Of a DNA stretch of 64,000 bases, positions 53,337 to 63,019 are shown in pieces. The translations under genes were made by a program, and so were the position numbers. This DNA is from CANLBN01 sp965230205 (GTDB lineage Bacteria > Pseudomonadota > Gammaproteobacteria > Pseudomonadales > Cellvibrionaceae). A model generated the notes under the pieces. It ran no database searches and was not told the DNA's origin. It saw only the letters and a list, made by a program, of their open reading frames with translations. Position 1 is the first letter of the stretch; each line of letters begins with the position of its first letter. The stretch is taken from positions 3,534,001 through 3,598,000 of the forward strand of contig OZ245996.1 in the NCBI GenBank assembly GCA_965230205.1, in the 5' to 3' direction.

Positions 53337-53709
53337 GTTACTGTAAGAGAACTCACTAATGCACGTCGCTGTAAGTATTATGCCCTAATCTAGTATCACA
53401 AATAACCTATGCGTAAATCTGATAGGCTTTTTCAATTAACAAAGTTTCCCTAAAAACTACATCGACTACCAAAAAATCAGTCTGCCTGTAAAACTCCTGA
53501 GAGAATGCTGTCAGGAGTGTAGATGAAAAATGGGATCTCAAAATGCAAAGGCTAATAAAGGAATAGCAAGAAAAGGGGTCGCTGACAAACCAGAACCTTT
53601 ACTATTATAATTTGTTACCGCCCCTAAATGCTAAATGACCAACATTTGCAAGCCCATGTTTGAAGCGTTATGTTTGCCCTGCACATCACTAATCAAATGA
53701 GAGCCTAAT
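53337..53709. other. Intergenic region with a hairpin and an attC-like end
   Basis: 373 bp. CTCCTGA and TCAGGAG form a short hairpin near 53490-53520. AAGCGTTATG close to 53665-53680 looks like an attC right end, but no convincing left half was found. No gene seen. Confidence 0.35.
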
Positions 53710-54336
53710 ATGATCGACTTATTTTCTCTTTTTTCTATAGCACTCACCTTCTTCATTGTGGCGGTTTCACCCGGGCCAGCAACTCTTTCAAACGCAATTA
53801 TAGCTATGCATCAGGGGCGAAAGGCAGGTTTAATTTATGGTGCAGGCTTGTCCTGCGGCCTGGCTTTTTGGGGCTTGATTGCAGCCAGTGGAATGGGTGT
53901 CGTACTACAAAGCTCTGTTTATCTGTTATCGTTCCTCAAGATTTTAGGTGGACTTTATTTACTGTGGCTTGCCTTTCTCTCTGCTCGTTCTGCGTGGTGC
54001 CCTAGTTCAGAAAATTCACTCACCTCAACAAAAAGAAATTGGTTTCTCCAAGGCCTGCTACTGAACCTCTCTAATCCTAAAGCAGTTCTGGCATGGATGG
54101 CAGCACTTTCAGTCGGGCTAAATGCAAATGCTGATGTTTACTCTATTGCTTTAGCTACAAGTATTTGCATGGTAGCAGGTCTACTGGTGTACGTTCTCTA
54201 TTCAATCTTATTTTCTATAGGCGGCATCATGCATGTGTACAGGCGTTTTAGCCGCTGGGTCGATGGTGCCGTCGCTGGATTATTTACTTTAGCTGGGATA
54301 AGCCTCGTTCGCTCGTCATTCGCCCAACAGCATTAA
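53710..54336 (+). CDS. LysE/RhtB-family amino-acid exporter
   Basis: 208 residues with six membrane spans. The family start ALTFFIVAVSPGPATLSNAIIAMHQGRKAGLIYGAG is clear, and so is LLNLSNPKAVLAWMAALSVG in the middle. Exports amino acids or related metabolites (homoserine lactones, threonine and others); the substrate is unknown. Confidence 0.92.
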   Translation: MIDLFSLFSIALTFFIVAVSPGPATLSNAIIAMHQGRKAGLIYGAGLSCGLAFWGLIAASGMGVVLQSSVYLLSFLKILGGLYLLWLAFLSARSAWCPSSENSLTSTKRNWFLQGLLLNLSNPKAVLAWMAALSVGLNANADVYSIALATSICMVAGLLVYVLYSILFSIGGIMHVYRRFSRWVDGAVAGLFTLAGISLVRSSFAQQH

Positions 54337-54380
54337 ATAATGATAGTGAGTATTAGTTTTAAACCAAAAGGAGTTATCGG

Positions 54381-55016
54381 TTGCACCATATAATGTTCGA
54401 TATCGATGGCACATTAGTAGAATCCTATGAATTAGATTCAGAGTGCTTTATCAGTGCAGTAAAAGAGGTTACAGGAATTTCTATTGATTCTAACTGGTCT
54501 AAATATCAGCATGTCACTGACTCAGGGATACTTAACGAAATCATCAACTCAAATAAAATTCCGAATAAACAAGAAATCCATAATCAAGTAAAAAGTGCCT
54601 TTATTAAAAAATTAGAGCAGTCAATTCAGGTAAAACCATTTCATCAAGTAGCTGGAGCGGCTTCGTTTTTATCATTCTTAAAATCAATCGATAATATTGA
54701 AATTTCTTTTTCGACTGGCGGATGGTATGAAAGCGCTATATTAAAACTTAAGTCGGCAGGTATAGAGTATTCCCATATACCCTTTGCTTCATCGAATGAT
54801 CATATTTCGAGAATGGAGATAATGAAAATAGCTTCTGATAGAGCTAATATGCCTGAGTCTACACCATGCACCTATTTTGGAGATGGTAGTTGGGATAAAA
54901 AAGCCTGTCAGCAACTTGGCTTCAATTTTGTTCTTATTGGGAATAAACTAGAACATAGACCTAGCTTTCAGAACTTTAAGTCAATCGATAAGCTGAGAGC
55001 ATGTATTGGTCTATAA
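54381..55016 (+). CDS. HAD-superfamily hydrolase (phosphoglycolate-phosphatase-like)
   Basis: 211 residues from TTG 54381, 7 nt after AAGGAG; ATG 54393 is the alternative. Nucleophile Asp7 and acid Asp9 in FDIDGT, motif II FSTGG, motif III Lys likely K176-region, and motif IV YFGDGSWD. A helical cap lies at about 18-85. Phosphatase of a small metabolite; the substrate is not evident. Confidence 0.88.
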   Translation: MHHIMFDIDGTLVESYELDSECFISAVKEVTGISIDSNWSKYQHVTDSGILNEIINSNKIPNKQEIHNQVKSAFIKKLEQSIQVKPFHQVAGAASFLSFLKSIDNIEISFSTGGWYESAILKLKSAGIEYSHIPFASSNDHISRMEIMKIASDRANMPESTPCTYFGDGSWDKKACQQLGFNFVLIGNKLEHRPSFQNFKSIDKLRACIGL

Positions 55017-55097
55017 GGAATCGGGTATATTACCCTAAGCTGGGTTCACTCAAGCAGCTTTTAAATATGACAATATGAATCAAATTAGGTTTAAACA

Positions 55098-55604
55098 ATG
55101 GAAATAAGAGAAAAATTACTCACACTGACAAAATATAAAAGCTGGGCAAACGAAATAACATTCTCCGCTGTTAATAATTTACCTGACGGAGAAGCAGTTA
55201 AGCAAAGAGTAACTCGCTTCGGAAATATGGTTCATACGTTAAATCATGTTTACGTTATAGATGACATTTTTAAATCACATTTACTTTCCGTCCCTCATCA
55301 CTATCAAGCACGTAATACAGAATCTCACCCGCCTCTTTTAAGTTTATGGGAAAAGCAGAAAGAAATAGATAACTGGTATACCAGCTATGTTCATTCCTTG
55401 TCCAATAATGATTTTTCTAAAATAGTTGAGTTTGAATTTGTCGGCGGAGGAAAGGGATCAATGTCTCGAGCTGATATTATTTTACATATTGTTAATCATG
55501 GCACTTACCATCGTGGTTTTGTTGGCGATATGATGTACCAAGCTTCTGCCGTACCGCCTGCCAATGATTTCCCAGTCTATTTACGAGAATTACAAAATAC
55601 ATAA
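55098..55604 (+). CDS. DinB-family putative metal-dependent protein
   Basis: 168 residues, four-helix bundle. The metal triad is H50 (HTLNH), H134 and H138 (HIVNHGTYHRG). The DinB superfamily includes thiol S-transferases of the bacillithiol/mycothiol type and DNA-damage-induced proteins. The role in this organism is unknown. Confidence 0.88.
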   Translation: MEIREKLLTLTKYKSWANEITFSAVNNLPDGEAVKQRVTRFGNMVHTLNHVYVIDDIFKSHLLSVPHHYQARNTESHPPLLSLWEKQKEIDNWYTSYVHSLSNNDFSKIVEFEFVGGGKGSMSRADIILHIVNHGTYHRGFVGDMMYQASAVPPANDFPVYLRELQNT

Positions 55605-55772
55605 GCCATTAAATAACTCTTCCTTTTTCTCTTTATCTTCAAAAAAGATGTTTTCTGTGCCAACCCCCAGCACTAAGGCAATTTTTTAACTTTCTATTTT
55701 TATTGATACTAACCGTGCAAGGTATATGCAAGGTTTAATAGGCACTATCGCAGAGATTTTTTAGGAGCATAT

Positions 55773-55913
55773 ATGCAACGCAGTGCCAACCCTTTAAAAG
55801 CCTTAAGAAATACTATTTATAGCTGTTTAACTGTCCCTAATAGATACATAAAGATTGGATATTTTGTGAGTTTGAGATTGTTCACTACTAGCTCTCCGCT
55901 TTTTGAAAATTAA
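55773..55913 (+). CDS. Possible 46-residue small protein
   Basis: ATG 55773 follows TTAGGAG by 6 nt. The product starts MQRSANPLKALRNTIYSC and is basic with one mildly hydrophobic stretch. No family. It is supported mainly by the ribosome site and could be spurious. Confidence 0.3.
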   Translation: MQRSANPLKALRNTIYSCLTVPNRYIKIGYFVSLRLFTTSSPLFEN

Positions 55914-55936
55914 ACTAAATGACAGATTAAATTAAC

Positions 55937-55979
55937 CTAGTGCATGTAAACCTCCGCTATTAGATTCTACATGCACTAG
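55937..55979. repeat. 12-bp perfect inverted repeat upstream of the TRAP operon
   Basis: CTAGTGCATGTA (55937-55948) and TACATGCACTAG (55968-55979), 19-nt loop, ending 73 bp before the dctP-type start. Each arm also contains TGCATG. It could be a terminator for the preceding genes or an operator for the TRAP operon. Confidence 0.6.
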
Positions 55980-56052
55980 ATTAATTGAATTGTGTTGCCA
56001 GTAGTGTGCTCGATTAAATAAAACAACAATGAAATAGAAAGGAGTTAGAAAA

Positions 56053-57084
56053 ATGATTTTTAAATTCACAAAGAAAGTGGTTACTTTATGTGCCGGGCTA
56101 GCTTTGTCTGCTCAGGCGCTGGCAGCTGATTACCCGAAGATGTCATTACGAATGGCTCATGCCTTTCCTGCCAATTGGGCTCAGACAAAAGTGGATCAGT
56201 GGTGGGCTGATGAAATTGAAAAGCGCAGTGGCGGAAAAATAAAAGTACGTATTTTCTGGGCTGGTTCTGGCGGGAAGCCCACTGAAATTGTGGATTTAGT
56301 GAGTAGCGGCGCGGTAGATTTTGGCGCGACTGCACCGGCTTATACACCGAGCAAATTACCCTTATTCGGGTCAACCAATTCCCTCCCCCTTGTTTTTACC
56401 TCTAATGCTAATGCAGTAGAAGTGACCAAAGGCTTAGTGGAGAATGTACCTGCGGTACAGAAAGAATTAAAGCAAAATAATGTCTGGCCTCTGATGTACC
56501 ATACGCTTAACCCTTACCACCCACTGTGCAGTAAGCCTATCGCCACTATCGCTGACTTTAAAGGCAAGCGTATTCGCGGTTTTGGCCCTTTCCAACCGAA
56601 ACTTTGGGCCTCTCTAGATGCAGTGGGTGTGACGGTATTGCCAGCAGAAATCTATGGAGCATTAGAGAAGGGGCGTCTGGATTGCGGTTTTTATTCCACC
56701 AACCTCTATAGTGCGACAAAACTTTACGAAGCTGCTACGTATCTTTCAATGGCCAGTTTTGGCCCTCAAGCCGCCTGGCCAATTTATGTCAATCACAAGA
56801 AGTGGAATGACGGTAGTTATCCTGAATCAGTTAAGAAATTAATTATGGAAGTTAGCAACGAAGCCACTCAACGTAGTCTAGAGGCAATGGTGGAAGCTAA
56901 TAAAAGTAGCCTTGAAACCATGGTTAAAGGCGGTGTTACCGTTGTTGAGTTTAATGACATGGATAAACTTAAAGCGACTACACCAGATTTTCTGAAAATG
57001 TGGGTTGAGCATCAAAGTGGAAAAGGTCTAGGTACGGAAGCACAAGACGTTGCGAATTACTGGCGAGCAAACTTAAAGAACTAG
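56053..57084 (+). CDS. TRAP transporter solute-binding protein (DctP family)
   Basis: 343 residues with a signal peptide (1-25, ...AQALA). DctP/TeaA pattern: LRMAHAFPANWAQTKVDQWWADEIEKRSGGKIKVRIFW, then FKGKRIRGFGPFQPKLWASLDAVGV with the conserved Arg that holds the ligand carboxylate, and ALEKGRLDCGFYSTNLYSA. It binds an organic acid in the periplasm. First gene of a three-gene importer operon; ATG follows GGAG. Confidence 0.93.
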   Translation: MIFKFTKKVVTLCAGLALSAQALAADYPKMSLRMAHAFPANWAQTKVDQWWADEIEKRSGGKIKVRIFWAGSGGKPTEIVDLVSSGAVDFGATAPAYTPSKLPLFGSTNSLPLVFTSNANAVEVTKGLVENVPAVQKELKQNNVWPLMYHTLNPYHPLCSKPIATIADFKGKRIRGFGPFQPKLWASLDAVGVTVLPAEIYGALEKGRLDCGFYSTNLYSATKLYEAATYLSMASFGPQAAWPIYVNHKKWNDGSYPESVKKLIMEVSNEATQRSLEAMVEANKSSLETMVKGGVTVVEFNDMDKLKATTPDFLKMWVEHQSGKGLGTEAQDVANYWRANLKN

Positions 57085-57096
57085 TGTATTACTTAC

Positions 57097-57135
57097 TGTC
57101 AGTCGTGGAGCTTCACATTTTTCCCACGGCTGACA
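57097..57135 (+). terminator. Intra-operon hairpin after the binding-protein gene
   Basis: TGTCAGTCGTGG (57097-57108) pairs with CCACGGCTGACA (57124-57135) with one G-U pair. No clear T-run. As at 18997, it lies between a TRAP binding protein and its permease genes and may lower permease expression. Confidence 0.6.
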
Positions 57136-57164
57136 ATTTATATAAGTTCTAACAACTGGAAATC

Positions 57165-57779
57165 GTGAGTATAGAAAGCCTGATGTCTTCTAAGGAACAG
57201 AAAACCATTTCAGCAGAAAATAACCCTTTGTCTTTTTTCCAAATAGCCAATGCTGCGATTATCAACCTTCAACGATGGTCGATGATTCTTTCTGCTTGTT
57301 TGCTGGCAAGTATGGTGATTCTTGGAACGGTTGATGTGCTTTCTTTTAACCTCTTTGGTTTTCCCATTCCCATTATTACAGATGTGATTTCAGCCTTACT
57401 GCCAGGCGCTGTTTTTTTAGCAATGGCCCGCGCGCAGTATGAGAAAGCTCATGTGCAGGTCGATCTGCTGGAAAAATTTTTCTCGCCTCGGGTTATTACT
57501 TTCACTACCCTCTTGGCTTTAGTTCTTGCTTGTCTACTTTTTACTGGCTTAACTATTGGGGCTTGGAAGCTGGCCATTAAAAGTTATTTAATCGATGAAC
57601 GTGCCGTAGCAGTTTACGATTTCCAAATTTGGCCATCAAAGATTTGCTTTGCTATCGGCGCAAGCCTGGCCTTACTGGAAGCCTGTCGACAATTGATTCA
57701 TACCTTAGGCATGATTTTTTATCAATCAAACAAATCCTCAACGTTATCCCAGCCTGATCGTAAGGAACCGTATTCATGA
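57165..57779 (+). CDS. TRAP transporter small permease (DctQ)
   Basis: 204 residues from GTG 57165, four membrane spans as usual, with a longer soluble N-terminus (about 1-35). The segment ISALLPGAVFLAMARAQYEKAHVQVDLL carries the family's acidic/His loop. It overlaps the large-permease start by 4 nt (57776-57779). Confidence 0.9.
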   Translation: MSIESLMSSKEQKTISAENNPLSFFQIANAAIINLQRWSMILSACLLASMVILGTVDVLSFNLFGFPIPIITDVISALLPGAVFLAMARAQYEKAHVQVDLLEKFFSPRVITFTTLLALVLACLLFTGLTIGAWKLAIKSYLIDERAVAVYDFQIWPSKICFAIGASLALLEACRQLIHTLGMIFYQSNKSSTLSQPDRKEPYS

Positions 57780-59080
57780 GCCCTTTGGCCCTTGGGCTCT
57801 ATGGAATTGCGACGATGCTGGTCCTTATTCTTGCTCGAGTTCCCGTGGCTTTTTCTATTGCCTTAGTCGGATTGACGGGACTTTATATTATTGGCGGAGA
57901 GGTATTAGTAGTTTCCACACTGGAGAGCCTGCCCTATACATTTTCCAGTCAGTATGGTTTTGTAGTTATCCCAATGTTTATCCTAATGGGCAGCTTTGCT
58001 GAGATTTCTGGTATTACACGAGAACTTTATACTTTTTTCTATCGTTTACTTGGGCGTGTACGCGGTGGTTTATTAATGGTTACTACATTATCGTCTGCTG
58101 GGTTTGCCGCCATCTCCGGGTCGACGATGGTCAATGCCGTTGTTTTCACTCGTCTTGCATTGCCACAAATGATTCGCTTTGGTTATGATCGCGGTATTTC
58201 TGCTGGTTGTATTGCCGCCGCTGGAACCTTTGCCGCTTTGATTCCGCCCTCGATTATGATGGTCATCTACGCTCTGATCACTGGGGAATCCATTGGCAAG
58301 CTTTTGATCGCAGGCATCATTCCTGGCCTTTTTACTGCTGCGGCTTATATTATTTCTATCGCGATTTTTGTGCGTATTAAACCTGATTGGGCTCCCTTAC
58401 CTTTAGAGAGTTTTACAACGCGAGAAAAACTGCAAAGCTTTGGCAAAATATGGCCCTTTGCTCTACTTTCAGCCATTATTATTGGTGGAATTTACTCAGG
58501 CATGATGTTTCCTTCCTCCGCTGGAGCAATCGGAGCGATGGGAGCCTTTATGATTTTATTGATGCGCCGCCGCGCCAAGTGGGAAGAAGTTAGCCATTCA
58601 TTGAAATCTGCCTCAACTACCACTGCCATGCTTTTTCTTATTATTGTTGCTGGTTTGATCCTCTCACGTTTTTTCGTCTATTCCGGTTTTATTGATGAAA
58701 TTGTCTCAGCGATTGATTCGTTTTCTATTAACCGCTATTTAATATTTGCAGCAATCATTTTAATGTATGTAATTTTAGGTTGCTTTATGGACACACTGTC
58801 CATGGTAGTAGTCACAGTACCCTTTATTCACCCTATCGTTATGAGCTTGGGTTTTGACCCTATTTGGTTTGGCATTATTATGATAAAAATTATCGAGATT
58901 GGTGTATTAACACCACCGGTAGGACTTAATCTTTTTGCGGTTATTGGCTCTTCTCAGGGACAGATTAACACCTCTCAAATGTTTCGAGGAATTATGCCTT
59001 TCTTATTTGTGGAACTTATCGTGTTACTATTATTGATTTTTTTCCCTGGTATTATCACCTGGTTACCTGGAGTGGAATAA
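57776..59080 (+). CDS. TRAP transporter large permease (DctM)
   Basis: 434 residues, about 12 membrane spans. DctM blocks: FILMGSFAEISGITRELYTF, SSAGFAAISGSTMVNAVVFT, AAGTFAALIPPSIMMVIYA, IEIGVLTPPVGLNLFAV. Drives Na+-coupled import with the DctQ and DctP partners upstream. Full-length and intact. Confidence 0.95.
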   Translation: MSPLALGLYGIATMLVLILARVPVAFSIALVGLTGLYIIGGEVLVVSTLESLPYTFSSQYGFVVIPMFILMGSFAEISGITRELYTFFYRLLGRVRGGLLMVTTLSSAGFAAISGSTMVNAVVFTRLALPQMIRFGYDRGISAGCIAAAGTFAALIPPSIMMVIYALITGESIGKLLIAGIIPGLFTAAAYIISIAIFVRIKPDWAPLPLESFTTREKLQSFGKIWPFALLSAIIIGGIYSGMMFPSSAGAIGAMGAFMILLMRRRAKWEEVSHSLKSASTTTAMLFLIIVAGLILSRFFVYSGFIDEIVSAIDSFSINRYLIFAAIILMYVILGCFMDTLSMVVVTVPFIHPIVMSLGFDPIWFGIIMIKIIEIGVLTPPVGLNLFAVIGSSQGQINTSQMFRGIMPFLFVELIVLLLLIFFPGIITWLPGVE

Positions 59081-59160
59081 AAGGAATATTTTGGCTGATT
59101 TGATATTTTGACATTGAATTTCAGGCAATTCCATTTGCCCTTGTAGCATAAATTTTAAAA

Positions 59161-60579
59161 TTATAATTTAATCATTATATCAATTCTGCGATTTTTCTCT
59201 CTCCCTTCCGCAGAATCGTTGGTGCTAATTGGCCTTGTTTCGCCGAAACCTTGCGAGACAATACTGGAAGCTGCTCTATCAACAACATTGGTCAACATTA
59301 TATAAGTACGCACCGCTACCGCTCGCTCTCTTGATAATTCCATATTAGTTTCATCACTACCAAAAGAGTCTGTATGCCCTTCGATGGTGACTTGAGATTG
59401 AGGGAAGATATTTAATGCCCTTAGGACTTTATTCAACATATCAAAATATTCAATATCGACATCTGATTTTCCAGAGCGAAATTTCAGTCCTGTCATACGA
59501 ATTAATAGGTTATTATCCTGCTCAAACACAATGGCTTCGCTAGGAAGAAACATGCGCTTGACACTTTCTATTTTCTGGCGTTTTTCCTCTTGTTTCTCTA
59601 AACGCTGAGATTGAATACCTAAGCGGTTTTCCAGTTTTGCAAGCTCTTCTTCGAGGACGACAATATCTTGTTTGCGTTGAGGTAATTCATTTGCAGCTTT
59701 TTTTAATTTTTCAATTTTACCAACGAGTGGTTTTGTCACTTCCTCGCTGCTACCATCCAATGACGCCACAATATCAAGGCTTGATGCAATGCTGATAATA
59801 GGTTTTTCCATTTCTAATATCAGTGACTCTATAGATGCTTTTTTATTGGCAATAGGCGCTACTTTTAAAGCAATATAATTTGCGTGTTGCGCTTCGTATT
59901 TTGCTTCACGAGCCAATGCTTTAGGCTGGTCAGTATCGTAGCGATTATCTGTTAGCCCTTTTTCTGCTTTGGCAAGTAAAGATTCAGCATTAGCTAATGT
60001 TTGCGGGGCATATTTATCGGCCTTATTCTGCCTGGCAGTATTAATTAATGTGCGAGTCTCTGTTAGATAATTCGCTTTAATGGCAATTAATTCAGCCTGT
60101 CGATAAAGTTTTTCTGCATCTTTGCCTTTAGCCTGTGCACTTTTTAAATTACCGGCCTCTAAGCGCTTTGTAGCATCATTAAATATTTTTTCCGCTTTAG
60201 TCCATTCTTCTTTAGCATAACTTTTTACATTCGCTTTAATCGCATCATTTCTGGCTCTGATTTCTGATGCCAATGACACATCCGCAATCAATGTTGCATC
60301 AATAGATTTTTGAAAATAATCAATGGCTTTATCCAAATCTTTACGGATGCGCTCTGTCTTTTGCTTTTTTTCAAAGCGCTCTGAAGCACTGTTATAGGCT
60401 GCAACACCCTTTGAATAATTTTTGGGCGAAAAAATATTGGCATTTGCCGCCTTTGCCGCATCGAAGGCATTAATGGCATCACTAAAAAGAGACTCACGAC
60501 TTTCCTGTGCGAAACTCAGGACGCTGAAAAACAGCGAGATAAAAGCAACGGCAATAATTGTTCGAATATTGATCAGCAT
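59161..60579 (-). CDS. Exported OmpA-family protein with DUF4398-like helical repeats
   Basis: 472 residues with a Sec signal (1-24, ...LSFAQ). The long middle (about 30-350) is charged and helical, with repeated AxxxY/KAE-type units and a coiled coil at about 285-345. The C-terminal OmpA domain (about 365-472) has the peptidoglycan-binding pattern QVTIEGHTDSFGSDETNMELSRERA and ends NRRIDIMIKL. Likely anchors the envelope to peptidoglycan. Monocistronic. Confidence 0.88.
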   Translation of the reverse strand: MLINIRTIIAVAFISLFFSVLSFAQESRESLFSDAINAFDAAKAANANIFSPKNYSKGVAAYNSASERFEKKQKTERIRKDLDKAIDYFQKSIDATLIADVSLASEIRARNDAIKANVKSYAKEEWTKAEKIFNDATKRLEAGNLKSAQAKGKDAEKLYRQAELIAIKANYLTETRTLINTARQNKADKYAPQTLANAESLLAKAEKGLTDNRYDTDQPKALAREAKYEAQHANYIALKVAPIANKKASIESLILEMEKPIISIASSLDIVASLDGSSEEVTKPLVGKIEKLKKAANELPQRKQDIVVLEEELAKLENRLGIQSQRLEKQEEKRQKIESVKRMFLPSEAIVFEQDNNLLIRMTGLKFRSGKSDVDIEYFDMLNKVLRALNIFPQSQVTIEGHTDSFGSDETNMELSRERAVAVRTYIMLTNVVDRAASSIVSQGFGETRPISTNDSAEGREKNRRIDIMIKL

Positions 60580-60720
60580 ATAGTTACCCTCTAATGCTTG
60601 TGCAGAAATATATTATTAGCGGTATTTTAAACACTTTATATGCTGATGAAACACTATTTAGTCGTTATTGACGGCTTATTCACGGTAATTGCGTAAATAA
60701 AGCCTATTCTGTGGTTTAAG

Positions 60721-61875
60721 TTATGAGTTTGTGGCTAAAAACAAATGATTGTCCCAAGCAACTTCTGAGGCATGGTTCTGTTTAATTATTGTACCACTAC
60801 TAAAAGAAGTTGAGCTTGTTCCCATTTGTAAAACAAATCCTTGGCCGGTCGAAGCGAAAAATTGTGCTTTAATAGTATGACTCTGCGATGCCTCAGTAGT
60901 TGGAGGGTAATAAGCTAATAAACCCGCAATATCATTATGATTATTCTTAGATAGAAAGATATTGTTATTGATATCCCAAAAGCTAATCATATTCCCTCTG
61001 GGCGATGTCACCGCTAGTGTATTTTTATTAACAGCCAAACTTCCTGTGTATTGCTGATGTGCTTGCCAAATAAACTCCTCCGCTTTAAACGGTGTAAGAA
61101 TATTTTCCCCCTGATGAGAGAAAACTAAGGGAATTGTAGGGTCATCAGCATAAGATTGAGCACCGACAAATATCTTCCCTTCCGTATTAACCGCCATATG
61201 CCTCAAGCTATTCTTAGGAAAAGCGCAATGGTACCGCCCTAATAATTTTCCTGTTTGAGTATCAATATAGGATAAGCAGGAATTAAAACCCTCCCTATTG
61301 AGTATTTTTTTCGACTGCGATGGATGCTTTAATAAGCCACCATTAGCAACAACTAAGGTTTTATTATCCGGCAATAACAACAGTTGGTGAGGACCAATGC
61401 CATCACTATCGAATTCATTAACTTTACGGTAGCCCTCATTGACATCATAAACACCGATACACCCTTTACCTTCTTTATAATTATTCTCAGTAACATACAG
61501 ATATTGCATGGTGTTATCGAGTACACCGTGGCCATAAAAATGTCGGTATTCACTTGCAGTGATTGTTTTAACCAATGATTTATTAATGACATCAATAATA
61601 TAAATATTTTGACTGGGCCTACGCCCAAAATACACTGCATGATGGTTTTTAACATTATAAAGGCTGTCATGAGCACGTTCTGGAATGGGAATTCTATAAT
61701 AGAATTCCCCCTCAATTGTTGAAGCAGCTATGTAGTGCTCATTGTTATTATCGGTACAAGCCGACAATAACAACTGAGTAGGTAGTTTTTTTCCTGGGAT
61801 AAAAGAATAAGCGTTTGCTTGTGCTACTGATAAATACGCTACAGAGCCAAGCAAAAATTGCCGCCTACTGTACAC
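60721..61875 (-). CDS. DUF1513 protein with twin-arginine-like signal
   Basis: 384 residues. N-terminus MYSRRQFLLGSVAYLSVAQANA has an S-R-R-x-F-L core that fits Tat export. The rest is beta-propeller-like (repeated HYxxH/YIDTQTGKLLG-type strands), matching DUF1513. It lies 2 nt after the imelysin gene. DUF1513, imelysin and di-heme oxidoreductase genes are regularly found together in iron-linked clusters. Biochemical role unknown. Confidence 0.85.
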   Translation of the reverse strand: MYSRRQFLLGSVAYLSVAQANAYSFIPGKKLPTQLLLSACTDNNNEHYIAASTIEGEFYYRIPIPERAHDSLYNVKNHHAVYFGRRPSQNIYIIDVINKSLVKTITASEYRHFYGHGVLDNTMQYLYVTENNYKEGKGCIGVYDVNEGYRKVNEFDSDGIGPHQLLLLPDNKTLVVANGGLLKHPSQSKKILNREGFNSCLSYIDTQTGKLLGRYHCAFPKNSLRHMAVNTEGKIFVGAQSYADDPTIPLVFSHQGENILTPFKAEEFIWQAHQQYTGSLAVNKNTLAVTSPRGNMISFWDINNNIFLSKNNHNDIAGLLAYYPPTTEASQSHTIKAQFFASTGQGFVLQMGTSSTSFSSGTIIKQNHASEVAWDNHLFLATNS

Positions 61876-61877
61876 TA

Positions 61878-62996
61878 TTAAGAATCGCCGTCATTTGAAT
61901 TAAAACCTAATTTAACACCCAATGCCTTTGTTAAATCTGTTTTAACCAATACCCTTAACTTAGCTAACTGATTTAATAACGGTTGAATACTATCAACAGC
62001 CGACTTTTTATCCTCTGATAGTAATTTAAAATAAGAGTTAGTGCCCTTATCAGGCAAAGTAACCATTTCTTTATTGAGAAGCTCAATTGTAACGTTGATC
62101 TCCTCTTCTAGTTTATTGGCAAGTTGATTTAACCCTTTTTTATGGAGATATTGCTTTAAGCCGCCTTCGTTAAGTAATGAACGTATAGCAATGATATTAT
62201 CGTTAATATTTTCTCTCGAAGACTCGCTTCGCCATGACTCCAAGAAATAGCCATTACTTTTATCAATAGTTTTATTAATGGCAAAAGGTGTTCCCAGCTT
62301 TTGATCTACCGTTTTGTCCAATTGGACAACGATATTACTAATAATAAGATCAATCCCTTGCTCTATCGTTGTTATTTTCGGTGTTGCTGCATCAGTCGCA
62401 ACCAAAGGTTTTTTTAACTGAGAAAAATTAATCTTATGAAAAACTTTCCAGTCTTCAGTTAAGCCTTTAGTGGTTATTCGCAATTTATTGGCAATTTCTT
62501 TTACTAAAAGACAATGTTTTTTGCTCCCGTCAGCATTGTTATTGAGGGTTTCATCAAATAATAAAAACTCTAAGGCTGACAGCCCTTGGACTAGTACACT
62601 GGAGCTTGCTAATTGTTGTTCGGTAACAACTTCGTCTTGTTTTAATAACGCATTCGTTTTTCTTCCAACAAGGTTTTTCCTGTCTGGCCAAAATTGTAAT
62701 GCCCACTCACGGCTGCCTTCTTTAATGGGTCCAAATTGAACCCATTGAATACGTTGCCAATCTGACATAGCTTGCCGCCATTGGGGCTTTATTTTTTCAA
62801 GAACAGCTGAATAATTGGTCGATGCTTCACATGCCAAAGATTCATCATAAAGCAATGCGCTGCTCTTTTGTAATTTCTGGTAGCCTGTCAAAATAACGTT
62901 ATTAGATACTGAATGTATAAAAACAACACGCTCATCTTTTTTGTTACAGGAGAATAAAGCAACACATGCTAATAGAATAGATAGTTTTTTGAACAT
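61878..62996 (-). CDS. Imelysin-family lipoprotein (iron-linked)
   Basis: 372 residues. The signal ends in a lipobox (LLACVALFSC-N), so it should be a lipoprotein. Imelysin landmarks: WRQAMSDWQRIQWVQFGPI, REWALQFWPDRKNLVGRK and VQGLSALEFLLFDE. Imelysins (EfeO-like, IrpA, ICMP) function in periplasmic iron uptake, though some bind haem. It follows the di-heme gene by 23 nt. Confidence 0.9.
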   Translation of the reverse strand: MFKKLSILLACVALFSCNKKDERVVFIHSVSNNVILTGYQKLQKSSALLYDESLACEASTNYSAVLEKIKPQWRQAMSDWQRIQWVQFGPIKEGSREWALQFWPDRKNLVGRKTNALLKQDEVVTEQQLASSSVLVQGLSALEFLLFDETLNNNADGSKKHCLLVKEIANKLRITTKGLTEDWKVFHKINFSQLKKPLVATDAATPKITTIEQGIDLIISNIVVQLDKTVDQKLGTPFAINKTIDKSNGYFLESWRSESSRENINDNIIAIRSLLNEGGLKQYLHKKGLNQLANKLEEEINVTIELLNKEMVTLPDKGTNSYFKLLSEDKKSAVDSIQPLLNQLAKLRVLVKTDLTKALGVKLGFNSNDGDS

Positions 62997-63019
62997 ACAT
63001 TATCTCTACATCTATTTCG

